From Dillenia suffruticosa (Eukaryota > Streptophyta > Magnoliopsida > Dilleniales > Dilleniaceae): DNA of 64,000 nt. Below, piece after piece: positions 11,419-23,228 of the stretch. The DNA lies in NCBI GenBank assembly GCA_033439265.1, contig JAVTVX010000020.1:12728001-12792000 (forward strand), in the 5' to 3' direction. The notes beneath the pieces were generated by a model, which was given only the letters and a program-made list of their open reading frames with translations, was not told the DNA's origin and ran no database searches. The translations under genes and the position numbers were made by a program. Position 1 is the stretch's first letter. Each line of letters opens with the position of its first letter.

Positions 11419-11449
11419 TCGGATTACCCTTTCTCTCTCCCTCTTCATC
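11419..11449 (-). promoter_or_regulatory. Remaining 5' leader of FUT13-like gene and MULE target duplication
   Basis: The leader immediately before the start codon is CT/GA-rich. Positions 11441-11449 read ctcttcatc, repeated exactly at 17600-17608 on the far side of the MULE. This is the 9-bp target duplication and shows that the leader once continued into the GA repeat at 17613. Confidence 0.85.
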
Positions 11450-11670
11450 GAGCATTGTATGGAAATAACATTAAATTAAAAAAAAAAATTAAAACAACAC
11501 ATTTTAAAAAATTTTTACAAAACTAATACACCTATATCGTAATTTCAAATTACAACATACACTGTTCATACATGTCGTGACTTGAAGTCACGACATATGT
11601 TTAAAACGTGGTATGTTGTGACTTTAGGGCATTCTAATGTCATGTCGTGAGTTCAACTCACAACATGCTC
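11450..11670 (+). repeat. Left TIR of the MULE
   Basis: Aligns with the reverse complement of the right TIR through blocks such as GGAAATAACATTAAATT, TATCGTAATTTCAA, CTGTTCAT and GGGCATTCTAAT. It contains a perfect 25-bp palindrome with 12-base arms at 11572-11596 and an imperfect one at 11641-11667. Confidence 0.9.
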
Positions 11671-12246
11671 GAACTTAAACCGCTGAAATCTTGTTCTTTT
11701 CTCCCTTCTCTTTTTTCTTTCTTTCTTCCCCATTCTGCTTCTCTCTGCTCCAAGGCAGACGAAACCCTTCTCCGCCTCTACGCCCACAAACTGCAACAAC
11801 CAAGGACATCTGCAACCTGGGAGAAGTGAATTGACCGCAATCCACTCCTTTTGAAAGTTCCACACGCGAAATTTGACGAACGTAAATTGTTGTTTGTACT
11901 CTTGAAATTTGAAATTTTATATGTTTAAATTGATTAAATTTTGATATACATTATTCAATTGATATGCTATTTGTTGATTTAACTATATTTTGGAAAGATA
12001 TAATTAGATATTAATGTTTTAGGGTTTAGGTTTTTGTTGGAAATGAATGACAATTTAGGGATTAGAGTTTTTTTAATTTGGGATAAAATTATATTTTAGG
12101 GTTTTTTGATAAATGTATTAAAAGTAAAATTAGTTAGATTTATTAATTGTAGTTAAATAAAATTAGAAAGTTTTTTGATAAATTTTGTATATTGTTTGTT
12201 GTTTTGTTACAAATTTAATTATAGGGTTGTAAATGAAATAGCGGAT

Positions 12247-14798
12247 ATGGTAAAATTGTTATATTACACAAATGGTGAAATTGTGAAGGGTGAAAATAGA
12301 GTGGGCTATGACCGTGAACTTTCGAGGTTGATTTGGGTGAAAAAAGATATATCTTTTAATGAGTTGGTAACCATGGTCTGTAAGGGACTTTAAATCAATT
12401 CGACAACACGTAGAGATCTTTCATCATTGCCCTATGTCACACATGCAAGGGGGAATATAAGGTATGTATTGGTACCGATCAATGATGATGATGATGTTCT
12501 GAACTTGATGGACTTTGCGGTGGCTATGGGAGTGGGTACAAATCATGAATTGTATATAAAGGCATACAATGGTCTGACGTTTGTGCCTGTACAACAAGAT
12601 TGTGATTATGATGAAGAATATCTATATATCGAATCTCGAGTGTATATTGCAATAGTTGATATGGATAATGATGTGGATGAAGAAGAATTGGCCGAAAAGG
12701 AGGCGGAACAAGATGTCGAAGAAGAGGATGATGATGAAGAAGATGGCAGATAAGCTAGTCGTAGTAGTGGTCGTAGTTATGGAAACCAGACGATGTTTGG
12801 GTCATCTTCACAGCCTGCACCCATTCATGGTGGTAGGAGATATCTCTATAACGGAGTTGATGAGTCAATTCCTTTCATGCGAACTGCACCGGGAGGAGAT
12901 GGTTATATTACTTTTGAGGAAGATTGTCGATTGACAATCGATAGTGAGAGTTTTAACAATAAGTGAAGAAAGGTATGACATTTGAGTCGAAAGATGAACT
13001 TATACATTTTGTAAAAATGCATCATGTGGAGAATCACTATCAATTTCGTGTTGGGAGACCCCTACACTTTGGACAGCGGTATGTACTCAAAGGGACGAAG
13101 GTTGTGGGTGGAGGTTGCATGCACGTAAAATAAGACAACTTGATGCCTTTGTGATAACTGTTATGGAGGGACCGCATACATGTGTCAATGCTGGGTTGAC
13201 GCAAGATCATAGGCAGTTGGATTCAAATATGATGGCCTGACAGTTTGTTAACTATGTAAGGGAAGACCCAAGTATCAAAGTCTATTTCCTACAAACCGTT
13301 ATGACGGAGAGAACCACGTATGCAATTTCTCGAAAACAAGTTTGGGCCGCAAAAAGAAGGGCGATTGAGATGGTATACGGGAATTGGGATGAATCATACA
13401 ATGAGCTGCCTAGAGTTTTGGATGCAATTATGCAAAAGAATCAAGGATCACAAATGTCATGGAAATTGGGTCCGGCCCGAGCGAAAGGTGAAATGGTGTT
13501 TGAAGCTGTATTTTGGGCATTTGGTCCTAGTATCATGGCATTTAGAAGTTGTCGGCCATTGATAAGTATAGATGTGACTTACTTGTATGGGAAATATAAG
13601 TACAAGTTGTTGATTGCATGCAATAAGGACGGAGCGAATCACATAGTGCCGTTGGCATCCGGATTGGTGGATGTAGAATCACTAGCATCGTAGTCATGGT
13701 TTTTAATGTGCGTGTGAGACTATATTGTCTTAGATAGAGAGTGACCAATATGCTTGATATCAGATCAACATGAAGGGATAAGAGTTACGATTGCTCGTCC
13801 GGAGTTTGGATGGTTATCTCCGCATGCCATTTGGCGTTTTTGCATGAGGCATGTCGCTAGTAACTTCAACACGCATCACAAAAGTCAGGCTTGTAAGAGA
13901 GTCGCCATAATTGCTGCATTACAATCACAACGCAAGAAATTTGATATTTATATATGTGGCGAGAATGAAGGAGATAAAAAATGATATCCCCGATTACTTC
14001 GCGAACATTGGCCCTGAACATTGGACTCTCTCTCACGATGGTGGCTTTCGTTATAGCTATATGACGACCAATATCAGTGAAAGTTATAATGCCGTGCTAA
14101 AAGGTGTAACGAATCTCCCAATTACAGCTTTGGTACTTAAAGCATTTTATAATACGGTGAACTATTTTGAAGGTAGAATTACTGAGGCGAAAGCAGGGAT
14201 GACAAGAAGAGAGCGATATACGAAGTATGCAAATGCCATGCTATTAAGGTGGATGAACACCGCTAACCTTCATACGGTTGTCTCTTTTAATAGGGAGAAT
14301 AAGATTTTCGAGATAGAAACATGTTATAGACAAACACGATATGGCCACAAGGGAGGAAATAAACAGATCGTCGACGTCAATAATGAACATTGCACATGTG
14401 GGAAATGGCAAACGTATAGAATACCTTACTCACATGCAATCGCTGCACTATCATGGACCATGATGAATGTTCATATGATTGTTGGAAAGTGGTATACGTG
14501 GCAACATCTACTTAAAGTGTACGAGTTATATTTTTCACCGGTAGGAGATAGATTTGGATAGCCAATCTGATCGTACCCAACTATCATTCCGGACGTATCA
14601 CTAAAACGTGAGAAAGGAGACCAAAGTCATCTCGATATCATTACGAGAAGGATATCCGAGAATCATCTTCGCGGGTATCGTGCGGCAGTTGTAGTGTTGA
14701 GGGGTCATAATCGGAGAAGATGCACGACACAAATGAAATGTGGTATTTGTGGGAGACAGGGTCACAATCGAAGAAATTGTCCAACCATATCGCGTTGA
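12247..14798 (+). pseudogene. MURA-type MULE transposase, decayed
   Basis: The start at 12247 reads MVKLLYYTNGEIVKGE, the usual N-terminus of plant MuDR transposases. It is followed by an acidic run (EEEDDDEEDG, near 12720-12750). The DDE core is visible: ISIDVTYLYGKYKYKLLIA (first Asp, near 13560-13615), LISDQHEGIR (second Asp, near 13755) with CMRHVASNFN after it, and NISESYNAVLKG (Glu, near 14075). A SWIM zinc finger, CTCGKWQTYRIPYSH, lies near 14390, and a CCHC knuckle, CGICGRQGHNRRNC, near 14737-14780 with a stop at 14796. The reading frame changes at least near 12390-12430 and 13940, with in-frame stops near 12391, 13691 and 14559, so no full protein can be made unless unrecognised introns explain some of these. 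Confidence 0.88.
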
Positions 14799-15010
14799 TA
14801 TAGATAGTTTTTGTGTTTTAGTTAAAAATTATGTATTTCTTATTATAACGGACATCATATATTTGATTGTCGTATATTTGACTTTTTTAAAATGTAATTT
14901 GTGTTTTAATTTGATTACTTGTAATCTAAATTAATTGAACATTTGAAATGTAATTTATTTTTAACATTACGTATTTGTAATCTAATGTGTTATTTTTTTT
15001 TATTTTGCAG

Positions 15011-16978
15011 ATGGATCCAGAACCTTCTGATCCGAGTGTTCTCCGGTTACAGCGACGACATCGTTCTTCTCGCCTTTGGGAGGGAGTCGGCACGACGGTT
15101 ACTCTCACTTGTTGTTGACGCGAGGCCGTGTTACGCCATCGGGACCACCGTTACATCGACGAGAGAGTCCTTCCTCTTTTGGAGCACTCCGGATTTTTGG
15201 GCATTACTCGATTTCGTTTCATTCAATTCAATTGGCATTTTATCACTGCTCTAGTTGAGCGACGGAGGCCAGAGACGCATACTTTTCACCTTCCCTATGG
15301 TGAGATCACTATTACCCTTCAGAATATTGAGGTTTTGTTAAGGTTACCTATGGATGGCCATCCGCTCGTTTCTACGACGACGGGAGTGGCATGGGTGATG
15401 TATGCGAGAAACTTTTAGGTGTTAGGCTACCACGGTCTGCTTTTAGAGGTTACACTTTGAGCATGCCGTGGTTGTCTGAGGTTTTTGATGATTTGCCCAC
15501 TAGTATTGATGATATAGCAATTTTACGATAGACACGGGCTTATATTTTACTTTTGATAGGGGGTGTCCTGTTTTCTGATAAAACTGAAACTTTTGTACAT
15601 TTATAGTTTTTATTATTTTTAGAGGATTTGGAGTTGTCAAGTAGATTTAGTTGGGGATCTGCGTGTTTGGCATATCTATACAGACACCTTTGTATAGCCA
15701 TGCATGTAGATGCACGTGAGATTGGAGGAGTGCTAGTTTTGTTATAGATTTGGAGGTGGGAGTGGTTTCCGTATATGGCTCCTATTCGACGAGGTTTGCA
15801 CGTAGATGGGGATGGACCACTCGGTTTGCGGTGGCACACTCAGTTTGATATCACTATATTCCCTACACACGTAGTTTCCATTTATAGGGAGGCACTCGAT
15901 AGGCAGACGGTCGATCAGGTCATTTCAGTCCCGTACTCGGATGATGTATTGTCATCCTTCCCTGACTACTGTCACAGGGGGAGGGATATTTGGCACTCAC
16001 AAGTCCCTTTGATTTGTTTTACTATCATGGAGTGGCACTTTCTAGATAAAGTGTTACGACAGTTTGGAGGCTTGTAGTACGTTCCAGGTGAGTGTGACAC
16101 TGAGGACAGACTCCATGATACGAGCACGCAGGGTACTCTAGAGGTCGATTGGTCGGCAGCTTATGCAGTGTACGTTGATCTCTAGATTCACCGACACGAC
16201 CATCTAGTTCCGCTAGATATCTCCTTCGGACCTGCGCTCCATTTTGACTATTTGGTCTGATTTCGCTCCATCTCCTGCAGATTTGTCGATCATTGGGGAG
16301 CTTCTTTGACTTACGTGGTAAGTTTTCCTCTACTGCCTTCTTTTCATTCTCAATAAAAGAATTTAATTTGTTGTTTTAATTATTTTTCACATATTGCTTG
16401 TAGGGGGACACTTTGCATGAGATACAAGACAATTCCGGTGCCGACGTTCGTGGCCTTGCTGAGTCGGCCATCTCGGTTCTGGCAGATGATATGGCACATC
16501 TTTTCAGCGTTCGCCCCGAGACAGATGGCTCAAACGGTGGTAATGCAGGCCGAGCACATGGACGACGACGAGGGAGAGGACAGTGTACGAGACCTCAACG
16601 CTCGTCCGATCATGCGTCACCACCACCATCATAGCAGCCCGCGAATGTCGTAGGACCTTCTATTACGTTCGGTGAGTCTTCAGATTTCTACACGCCTGTG
16701 TTTGATGACTTCCCTCAGGTTTTCACTTTGGGGGCTCCTCAGAGGGGAGCTCGTCTCGATAGCTTTATGAATGAGGGACTGACACAGGATGTGAGAGATG
16801 ATGCACCACTGGTGTATCATGTATCCCCGCCTATTTTCTCTGATTCCCACAAGCAGGTATAACCTCCTCCCAGATCACACATATAGATGATATGAGATTA
16901 GTATCTCGTGATGACTCTATAGACAGTAGAGTAGCTTTAGGTCTTAGACAGTACACTAAAAGAAGACGACGACATTGA
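15011..16978 (+). pseudogene. Plant mobile domain (PMD) protein gene carried by the MULE, decayed
   Basis: An ATG at 15011 (MDPEPSDPSVL) follows TTTTGCAG. It leads into YIDERVLPLLEHSGFLGI, FNWHFITALVERRRPETHTF and LPYGEITITLQNIEVLLRLP, the signature start of the plant mobile domain shared by MAIN, MAIL1 and the PP7-long-form proteins. Later pieces fit the same domain: WGSACLAYLYRHLC (near 15655), WRWEWFPYMAPIRRG (near 15750) and WHTQFDITIFPTHVVSIYR. A likely intron runs 16318-16403 (GTAAGT...TTGTAG), and the C-terminus ends in a basic KRRRRH at 16978. Frame changes occur near 15120 and 15415, and stops interrupt the 15480-15750 part, so it looks broken. Known PMD proteins act in gene silencing and meristem maintenance; what the MULE-borne copy did is unknown. 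Confidence 0.8.
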
Positions 16979-17344
16979 TTTTTTTTTTTATAATTTGTAA
17001 CTTCTATTAAAATTAATAAAATTAATTTTATTTCTTTATTCTGTTCATTGTACTTTATTTAGTACTTTTTGGTTTTTGAAATTTGTTGTTAATCAGTTAT
17101 GATATTTGGATAGTATTGTATATGAAATCTGGTTATGAGGTCGAAAAATGGTTGATTTGATTACTATTGGAGTTTGTGGTATTTGTATTGTATTTTAGTA
17201 TTTGTGTTGTGATGTAAATTTAGATAACAGAATGGTTGATTTGGTCACTATCGGAATATGTGGTGTTTTTTTTATGTTGTAGTATTTGTTTTGTATTGTA
17301 AATTTGGACAGTATATAATATGAAAATTGATTTTGGGCAGTAGA

Positions 17345-17599
17345 CAGAAACATGTCGTGAGTTCAACTCACGACATGGTATTAGAATGCCCTATGTCGTG
17401 AATTGAAATTACGACATGTCTTATGTCGTAATTTCAAGTCACGACATATCACGTCTTAAACATATATCGTGACTTCAAGTCACGATATGCATGAACAGTA
17501 CATGTCGTAACTTGAAATTACGATATAAATGGGTTAATTTTGTAAAAAGTTTTTAAAAAGTATTATTTTAAAATTTAATGTTATTTCCGTACAAATTTC
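17345..17599 (-). repeat. Right TIR of the MULE
   Basis: Inverted copy of 11450-11670, somewhat longer. It holds about five palindromes, including a perfect 27-bp one (13-base arms) at 17351-17377 and imperfect ones near 17394, 17421, 17463 and 17502, all on the TCGTGA/TCACGA or TCGTAA/TTACGA core. Confidence 0.9.
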
Positions 17600-17609
17600 C
17601 TCTTCATCA

Positions 17610-17612
<3 letters not shown>

Positions 17613-17666
<54 letters not shown>
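17613..17666. repeat. (GA)n microsatellite, former FUT13 5' leader
   Basis: About 27 GA units directly right of the MULE target duplication. Read on the minus strand it is a CT repeat ending at the duplication, then joining the GA-rich leader before the FUT13 start. CT-rich 5' leaders are common in plants. Confidence 0.85.
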
Positions 17667-17667
<1 letters not shown>

Positions 17668-19542
17668 CGTAATATTGTGAAGACTATTGGGTAGGTGGGG
17701 TTGGATGGGGGACTTGGATTACAGTAGAGTAGGATACAGCCATAGAGGTTGGAGGAGCGGTTGAAAAGGTAATGTGAAGTACACGAGCCGTAGGTTTTTC
17801 ATCTCACGGATTCGGTATCGAGTTTTTGCATGGAAATAATCTTTTTTTTATTATTATTTCTTAAAATAACCCTATTAAAAAAATTATAAAAATAATCTAT
17901 ATTTATAGAGTTTTAGATTTATATGAATAAGTATTAAAAATTTGATAAACTTTTAAAATGTATGTAAACGGTGTATATTAGGGTTTTTAAAACTCAACAT
18001 ATCATGTGAATAGTATAAGATATGTCAAGTCTAAAAAATTTAATAAATATATATCTAGTTTTTAAGTTACCCTTATATTTGATTTTTTCAACAAAATTGT
18101 TTTAAGAATAAACAAAAAAGGGGTTACTTCCATCTAAAACTCTCCGTATCAACCCATTCATGAGTTTCGGGACGGAGCAGGGAGGTAAAGATGGTCAAAT
18201 GTCAAATTCCTGGAGCCGAGCGTCGAGACATGAAAATTTTGTGTGCAGTAATAGCATCCCATGCGATCTAATGTCCATGTCGTTTGGTACATCACGCCAA
18301 TATAATAGTTGGTAAGGGAAAAAATAATAAAAAAATTTTTATTTAATTAACAGATGCTATATTTGAAATAAAGACAAAATAATGCACCAACACTAAATGT
18401 AGTTAATGTAGTTAATGGTGCCAACATTATTTGTTTTATTTATACTCTTTTATGGGATTTTCTTATTATTTTCTGGAGCTGATTTGAATTTGTGTTGTTG
18501 GAATAATGTAGTTAATGGTGTCAAATGTAGTGCCACTTGAGCTGCTTCTGCACGGTGTTAGTTTTAACAATTTTGTGATTTTCTTCTAATCAACAACATA
18601 ATTACCAAATATCGTAACTTATATTTTTAATAATTTTAACAATTTTGCGTCATTTTCTTATTTGTTTTGGATTTAAGAATGCCATTTCTTTCTCCTTTTT
18701 CTTGGGTTAGGTTCTGCTCAATGTATATTTCATAAAAATTCTTTTCAGTGATGATATTTCATTATGTTCAGTAATGTTTTTCTTTTTCATTGCCATATTT
18801 GATTAGTTTTTAGCAGCAACATGCATGATAATATAGGACCAGGACTATTCTTTTGTTAGTTGCTACAGATAAACAGGAAGAAATTTAAAATTATGGTTTT
18901 ATTGTCATTAAAAAAATTATACCCATTAACATACTTATCCACAGTGCTCTTTAACAATTTCTCTTATAAATTTGGAATTAAGAAAAAACAAAAGTTAAGA
19001 TGATGATCTTAATGCCTTTCTAGTCATTGTTCTCAGACCCTTAAAACCCAATCCAATCCTCACCTATGTCCATAATGGCAAGGCTTCGCCCATCCACTAA
19101 TTACTGAGTGCGCCTTGCATTTTCTTTTTGTTGTCGCTCTAGCATGTAGCTCTCAGTGGCTCAAAGAGAAAACAATTTGGAGGCTGTCAATCTTGATTTG
19201 TTGATTGGTAAAATTCTGATCATAATTAGTGGCATCTTATGCCTATCGGCCGGACAAACATTCAGATGTAAAGAGGTATCAGGACAGATGTGCCGGTGGG
19301 TGATGATACCCGCCCTATCTTTCCTGTCACCCTATATGGCAAAAGCAATTGGGAGCAAAAATTGTTGCTGGTGATGTGGCTAAAGGATCATCTCTTCTCT
19401 TAGCTTGGACTTTCATCATGTTTTAGTTTGTGTGAGAATTTGAGTGGAGATATTGTGTTAGTGTTTCTTTTAGAGTACGAGAAGGAAGGATTTGGAACCA
19501 AAGGGCTCACGGTGACTTGAAGCTACCTGGGTTTGGAATTGA
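17667..19542. other. Presumed upstream region of FUT13-like gene, no gene recognised
   Basis: AT-rich intergenic DNA. A 72-residue frame at 19156-19374 (with a hydrophobic segment) has no recognisable domain and no supporting context. No transposon ends were seen. Confidence 0.4.
17897..17908 (-). promoter_or_regulatory. Candidate TATA box of the displaced FUT13-like promoter
   Basis: On the minus strand this reads CTATAAATATAG, a close match to the plant TATA box. It lies about 230 bp upstream of the CT-repeat leader. It is plausible as the old promoter but AT-rich DNA gives such matches often. Confidence 0.3.
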
Positions 19543-19866
19543 TGATAGAGGGCCCCACAACCTATAATCATAAAGTTTAGAGACTACCAAGTTTACCGGA
19601 CCATAACTGCAAACCTCACAAACTGCTTAGTAAACACTTGAGATGACCAACCAGGTGCTCGATCGAACACTCTTGGTTAAACCTTTCGACCACTACTCAA
19701 TCAAACACTTTTTGTTACATCCCTCAGTCAATACAGAGTGATATTTTATCGAACAACTATCGAGCAATGTCTCTGTTAAGCAAATCAAGATCATGATCAA
19801 ACAAGATCGGAATCTCTTATAATCTTGCCTATAATCATGCCCGCAAGGAAAAAAATCTTCGTGACA
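19543..19866 (+). repeat. Left LTR of the Tat-like element, partial
   Basis: Aligns with the start of 31900-32606 through shared words such as TATAATC, AAATC...ATCATGAT, TATAATCTTGCC and AAGGAAA. The match stops near 19866, where the nested gypsy sequence begins. Confidence 0.75.
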
Positions 19867-19874
19867 ACTATAAA

Positions 19875-21090
19875 CCACTTAGTTGTCACCACTAGTAGGA
19901 GAGCAAGTATTAGAGAGGATGTGTGGCTCTTCTTGAGTTCTTGGAAACTCTTATCACACTTGTCACTCTACTCAAATTTGACTCGATACTCAAATTTGAC
20001 TCCACTTTGAGTCAAATTAGACAATGGAATCGCAATCTTAGAGAATCCCTCAATAAAACTTCGATAGTACCCTGCGAATCCAAGAAAGGTTCTCACCTCG
20101 ATAACATTTTTTGGTTGTTCCTATTTCAAAATTACCTCTATTTTTTTTGAATCTACAAATATACCATTTGTGAATATAACGTGCCCTAGGAAACCAACTC
20201 CCTTAACCAAAATTCACACTTAAAGAACTTGATGTATAGTTGCTTCTTCCTAAGAGTTTGCAGTACAATCCAAACATATTATGAGTGTTCCTCATCATTT
20301 TTGGAATATACCAAAATGTCATCTATGAATATTATAACAAATTTATCAAGATAGGAATGAAACACTCCATTCATCATATCCATAAAAACCGTAGGAGCGT
20401 TTGTCAATCCGAAAAGCATCACCAAAAACTCAAAGTGTCCATACTGGGTCCTAAAGGCAGTCTTGTGAACATCATCCCCTTTTATCCTTAATTGATGATA
20501 GTCTGACCTCAAATCAATTTTCGAAAAGACACTAACCCCTTGGAGTTGATCAAATAAGTCATCAATTCTCAGCAAATGATATTTATTTTTAATGGTCTCC
20601 TTATTTAGCTGTAGGTAGTTGATATACAACTGAAGGTTACCATTTTTCTTCTTTACAAATAAAACTGGAATATTCCGAGGTGAGATATTCAGTCGGATAA
20701 ACCCCTTATCCAACAACTCCTGAAGTTGGACCTTCAATTCTTTCAACTCCGCATGTGCCATCCTATACAGAGGTATGGAAATGGGCATGATTTCGGGAGC
20801 TAAGTAGATAGCAAAGTCAAACTCCTGTATCGGAGAAAAACTACGCAACTCATCCGGGAAGATATCTAGGAACTCATTTACCACAGGAACGTTCATCAAT
20901 TCCGGACTTCCTATCTTGGTGTCGATGATGTAGGCTAGGTAAGCCTTACAACCTTTGTGCACTAATTTCCATGCCTTCATTGTCAAGATCACATAACTCG
21001 GTAAGACTCGCCATTTATCGACAAATACAAGCGGGAGACATCTTGGTCTACGGAAGTCCACCTCTTTAGTGAAGCAATCCACTAGATCTC
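19875..21090 (-). pseudogene. Gypsy protease-RT region of the nested element (fossil)
   Basis: The minus strand shows [83 protein letters not shown] and the catalytic [12 protein letters not shown]. These are the standard RT blocks of plant chromoviruses. A following segment (to about 19875) resembles the FLGFAGYYR and RNase H approach region. It is a fossil with several breaks. Confidence 0.88.
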
Positions 21091-21599
21091 AATGAAGGTG
21101 TAACCAATCCATATATAGTATGGCATCAAAGTATCTCATTTCCAACGGAATTAAGTCCGCTTTAAGGATCTCACCATTTATGACTACTTCACATGCCTTG
21201 TACATGTTGTCATTGTTCAACTTTTCCCTCAATGAAGTGATAACCAGCAACTACTCTTTAAGTGGGTCAAAGATCTATCCGAGTGTTTAGCAAACTCTAT
21301 GCTCATAAAAGAATTATTAGATCCCACGCAAGTATCAATGCCAAAAATTTTCATCACACCTATAAATGGAAACTATTAAATAATTTGGATTAATTATTTG
21401 AAACCTTTAAAACCTAGAAAATTGATAAAAATGGGACATAATATAAGTAAGTCAACTCACGTGTCTATATATTCAGAAAAGGAATTAAATTACAAATTTA
21501 ACCAAATTCCACCAAGACATCAAAATCATGCCCAATCACTTCATTATCAAATAATATCACTAATATGCAATCCAAACCCAATCATGCACTCAAAATCAC

Positions 21600-22964
21600 A
21601 TAGTATTTATTTCTGGGATTTACCTATGACTATGTCTGGTTTGTTTTGTGTATCTTCATTTGTCATTACATAAATTTTTGTTTGACTTTGTGGTTGTGGA
21701 TGTTGGGTTGGAGTAGCCACTGTATTGCTCCATATCCTCGTCTTCGGTGTGACATTAGGAGAGGAATTAGGAATATTGACTAGGCCACCCATTGATCCAC
21801 TAGAGCAATATCGGCTTGCTTGGCTTCTTCATCCCAACTTCGAGCAAGCGTTGCGGAAAATGACTCTCTTTTTCACATTGATAGCACTTCTTGAGTGCAT
21901 GACAAACCCCAAAATGAAACTTCCCGTAGCGATTACACTACTCCTTATTTCCCATCAATTTACTTCCAAAAGCGGTATAAGATGTAGAGGACACAAAATT
22001 GGGTGGTCATCGACTTTGTGGAGTGCCAACGGATCCAGTGGCTAAGACTCCATCATAGGAGCCCGTGCTCCTACTTTGTTTTGAACCTGGCTTGATAGAT
22101 GTTCGGACCTTCTCTTCTTCTTCTATCCTTCCCTCATTCTTCCCTTCTCTTCAACCATTTTCTCGGCCCTCAATGTCAATTCCAAGACATCTTGATAAGT
22201 GTGGGCCAATGTCATAGACATCATCTCTCGGATGGACAAATTTAGGCCTTCCTCAAACTTGAAACACAAGTACTCCTCGGAAGTCACCAACTTTGGAGCA
22301 AATGAGGACAACCTCCTAAACTCTGTGTCATAATTCGCCACCGACTTATTACCTTAGCGAAAGTGAAGGAACTCCTATCTCTTCAAGTCTCGGTAAAACT
22401 AATGATAATATTTTTCATCGAATTTCCTAAGGAGTTCATTCCAAGAAATAGGTATCATAGATCTTTCTGTAAGATTATCCCACAATACTCGGGTATCTTC
22501 ATCCAACAATTTTACTACCACCATAAGCTTTAACTCATCGTCAAGTCTCATGTCAGCCATAGTCTCCTAAACCTGATTTATCCAGTTCTTCACCATCATC
22601 GCATCACTAATCCCTGTAAAGGTGACACATCTAAGTTGTTGGGATTCTTTGATCAACATAGATAACTCGATGGTTGGACGATTGATAGGTGGGGCCACTG
22701 AAGTAGGAGGAGCAATTGGTGCTATCAGAGGGGTAGGTGAAATGATTGGGTTCGGTAAAGGAGATATTGGTGTTTGAGGAGGGGCATGAAGATGAGAGCC
22801 ATAGGTATTCCACCACTTGGTCTATTGCCAGAGTACGTCGAATGGCAGTGGAGGAATCCCGGTTGAAGGAGCCGGGTAATTGCTAGTAGTCGTCGAGAGA
22901 GAAAGGGGAGTACATAAGAGGAGAAATTTCATTTACATTCATCAACTTTCGTCTAGGAAGCATG
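21600..22964 (-). pseudogene. Gypsy gag of the nested element (fossil)
   Basis: It starts near 22964 (MLPRRKLMNVNE). The middle holds YDTEFRRLSSFAPKLV and CFKFEEGLNLSIREMM (22123-22341), the retrotransposon gag signature. A zinc-knuckle-like CYQCEKESHF lies near 21870. The reading frame is broken. Confidence 0.8.
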
Positions 22965-23210
22965 ATTCTATAAAAAGAGAGATATTATGCTTAATTCACT
23001 AACTTAGGATTCAGAATAAATACTTGACCCCCTAAAAATAAAATGATTCCTAGTCTCTAAGATCGATGGAAGGTTTTTGAAAATTTTTTGAAAAATCTTT
23101 CAAACTCTAAATTTTCAAAAAGTATGATTATTTTGAAATTTTGGAAAAACTTTCGGAGACATTTGGAAATATTTTCAAATAATTAAAACATTTAAAATCA
23201 TGAACCTAAC

Positions 23211-23221
23211 CTCTGATACCA
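23211..23221 (-). other. Primer binding site of the nested gypsy element
   Basis: On the minus strand it reads TGGTATCAGAG, the initiator Met tRNA primer site. It lies a few bases inside the LTR end at 23229, between LTR and gag as expected. Confidence 0.8.
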
Positions 23222-23228
23222 ATAGAAC

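Larger units (their letters stand above)
11450..17599 (+). mobile_element. Mutator-like element (MULE) with long TIRs, carrying transposase and PMD genes
   Basis: The ends are inverted and flanked by a perfect 9-bp duplication (ctcttcatc). The left end begins GAGCATTGTATGGAAATAAC and the right end, reversed, GAAATTTGTACGGAAATAAC. Long terminal inverted repeats of about 220-250 bp hold several palindromes built on ATGTCGTGA...TCACGACAT. Inside, on the plus strand, lie a decayed MURA-type transposase gene (12247-14798) and a decayed plant-mobile-domain gene (15011-16978). The element is 6150 bp. The intact duplication and still alignable TIRs suggest moderate age, while the genes already have several stops and frame changes, so it is probably non-autonomous now. 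Confidence 0.94.

Noticed and set aside
17613-17666. GA repeat as a possible GAGA regulatory island
   Set aside because: A simple microsatellite in a former CT-rich leader explains it; no further sites support a Polycomb-type element.
19156-19374. 72-residue plus-strand frame with a hydrophobic stretch
   Set aside because: No domain, no transcript-like context, and length is within chance for this composition.
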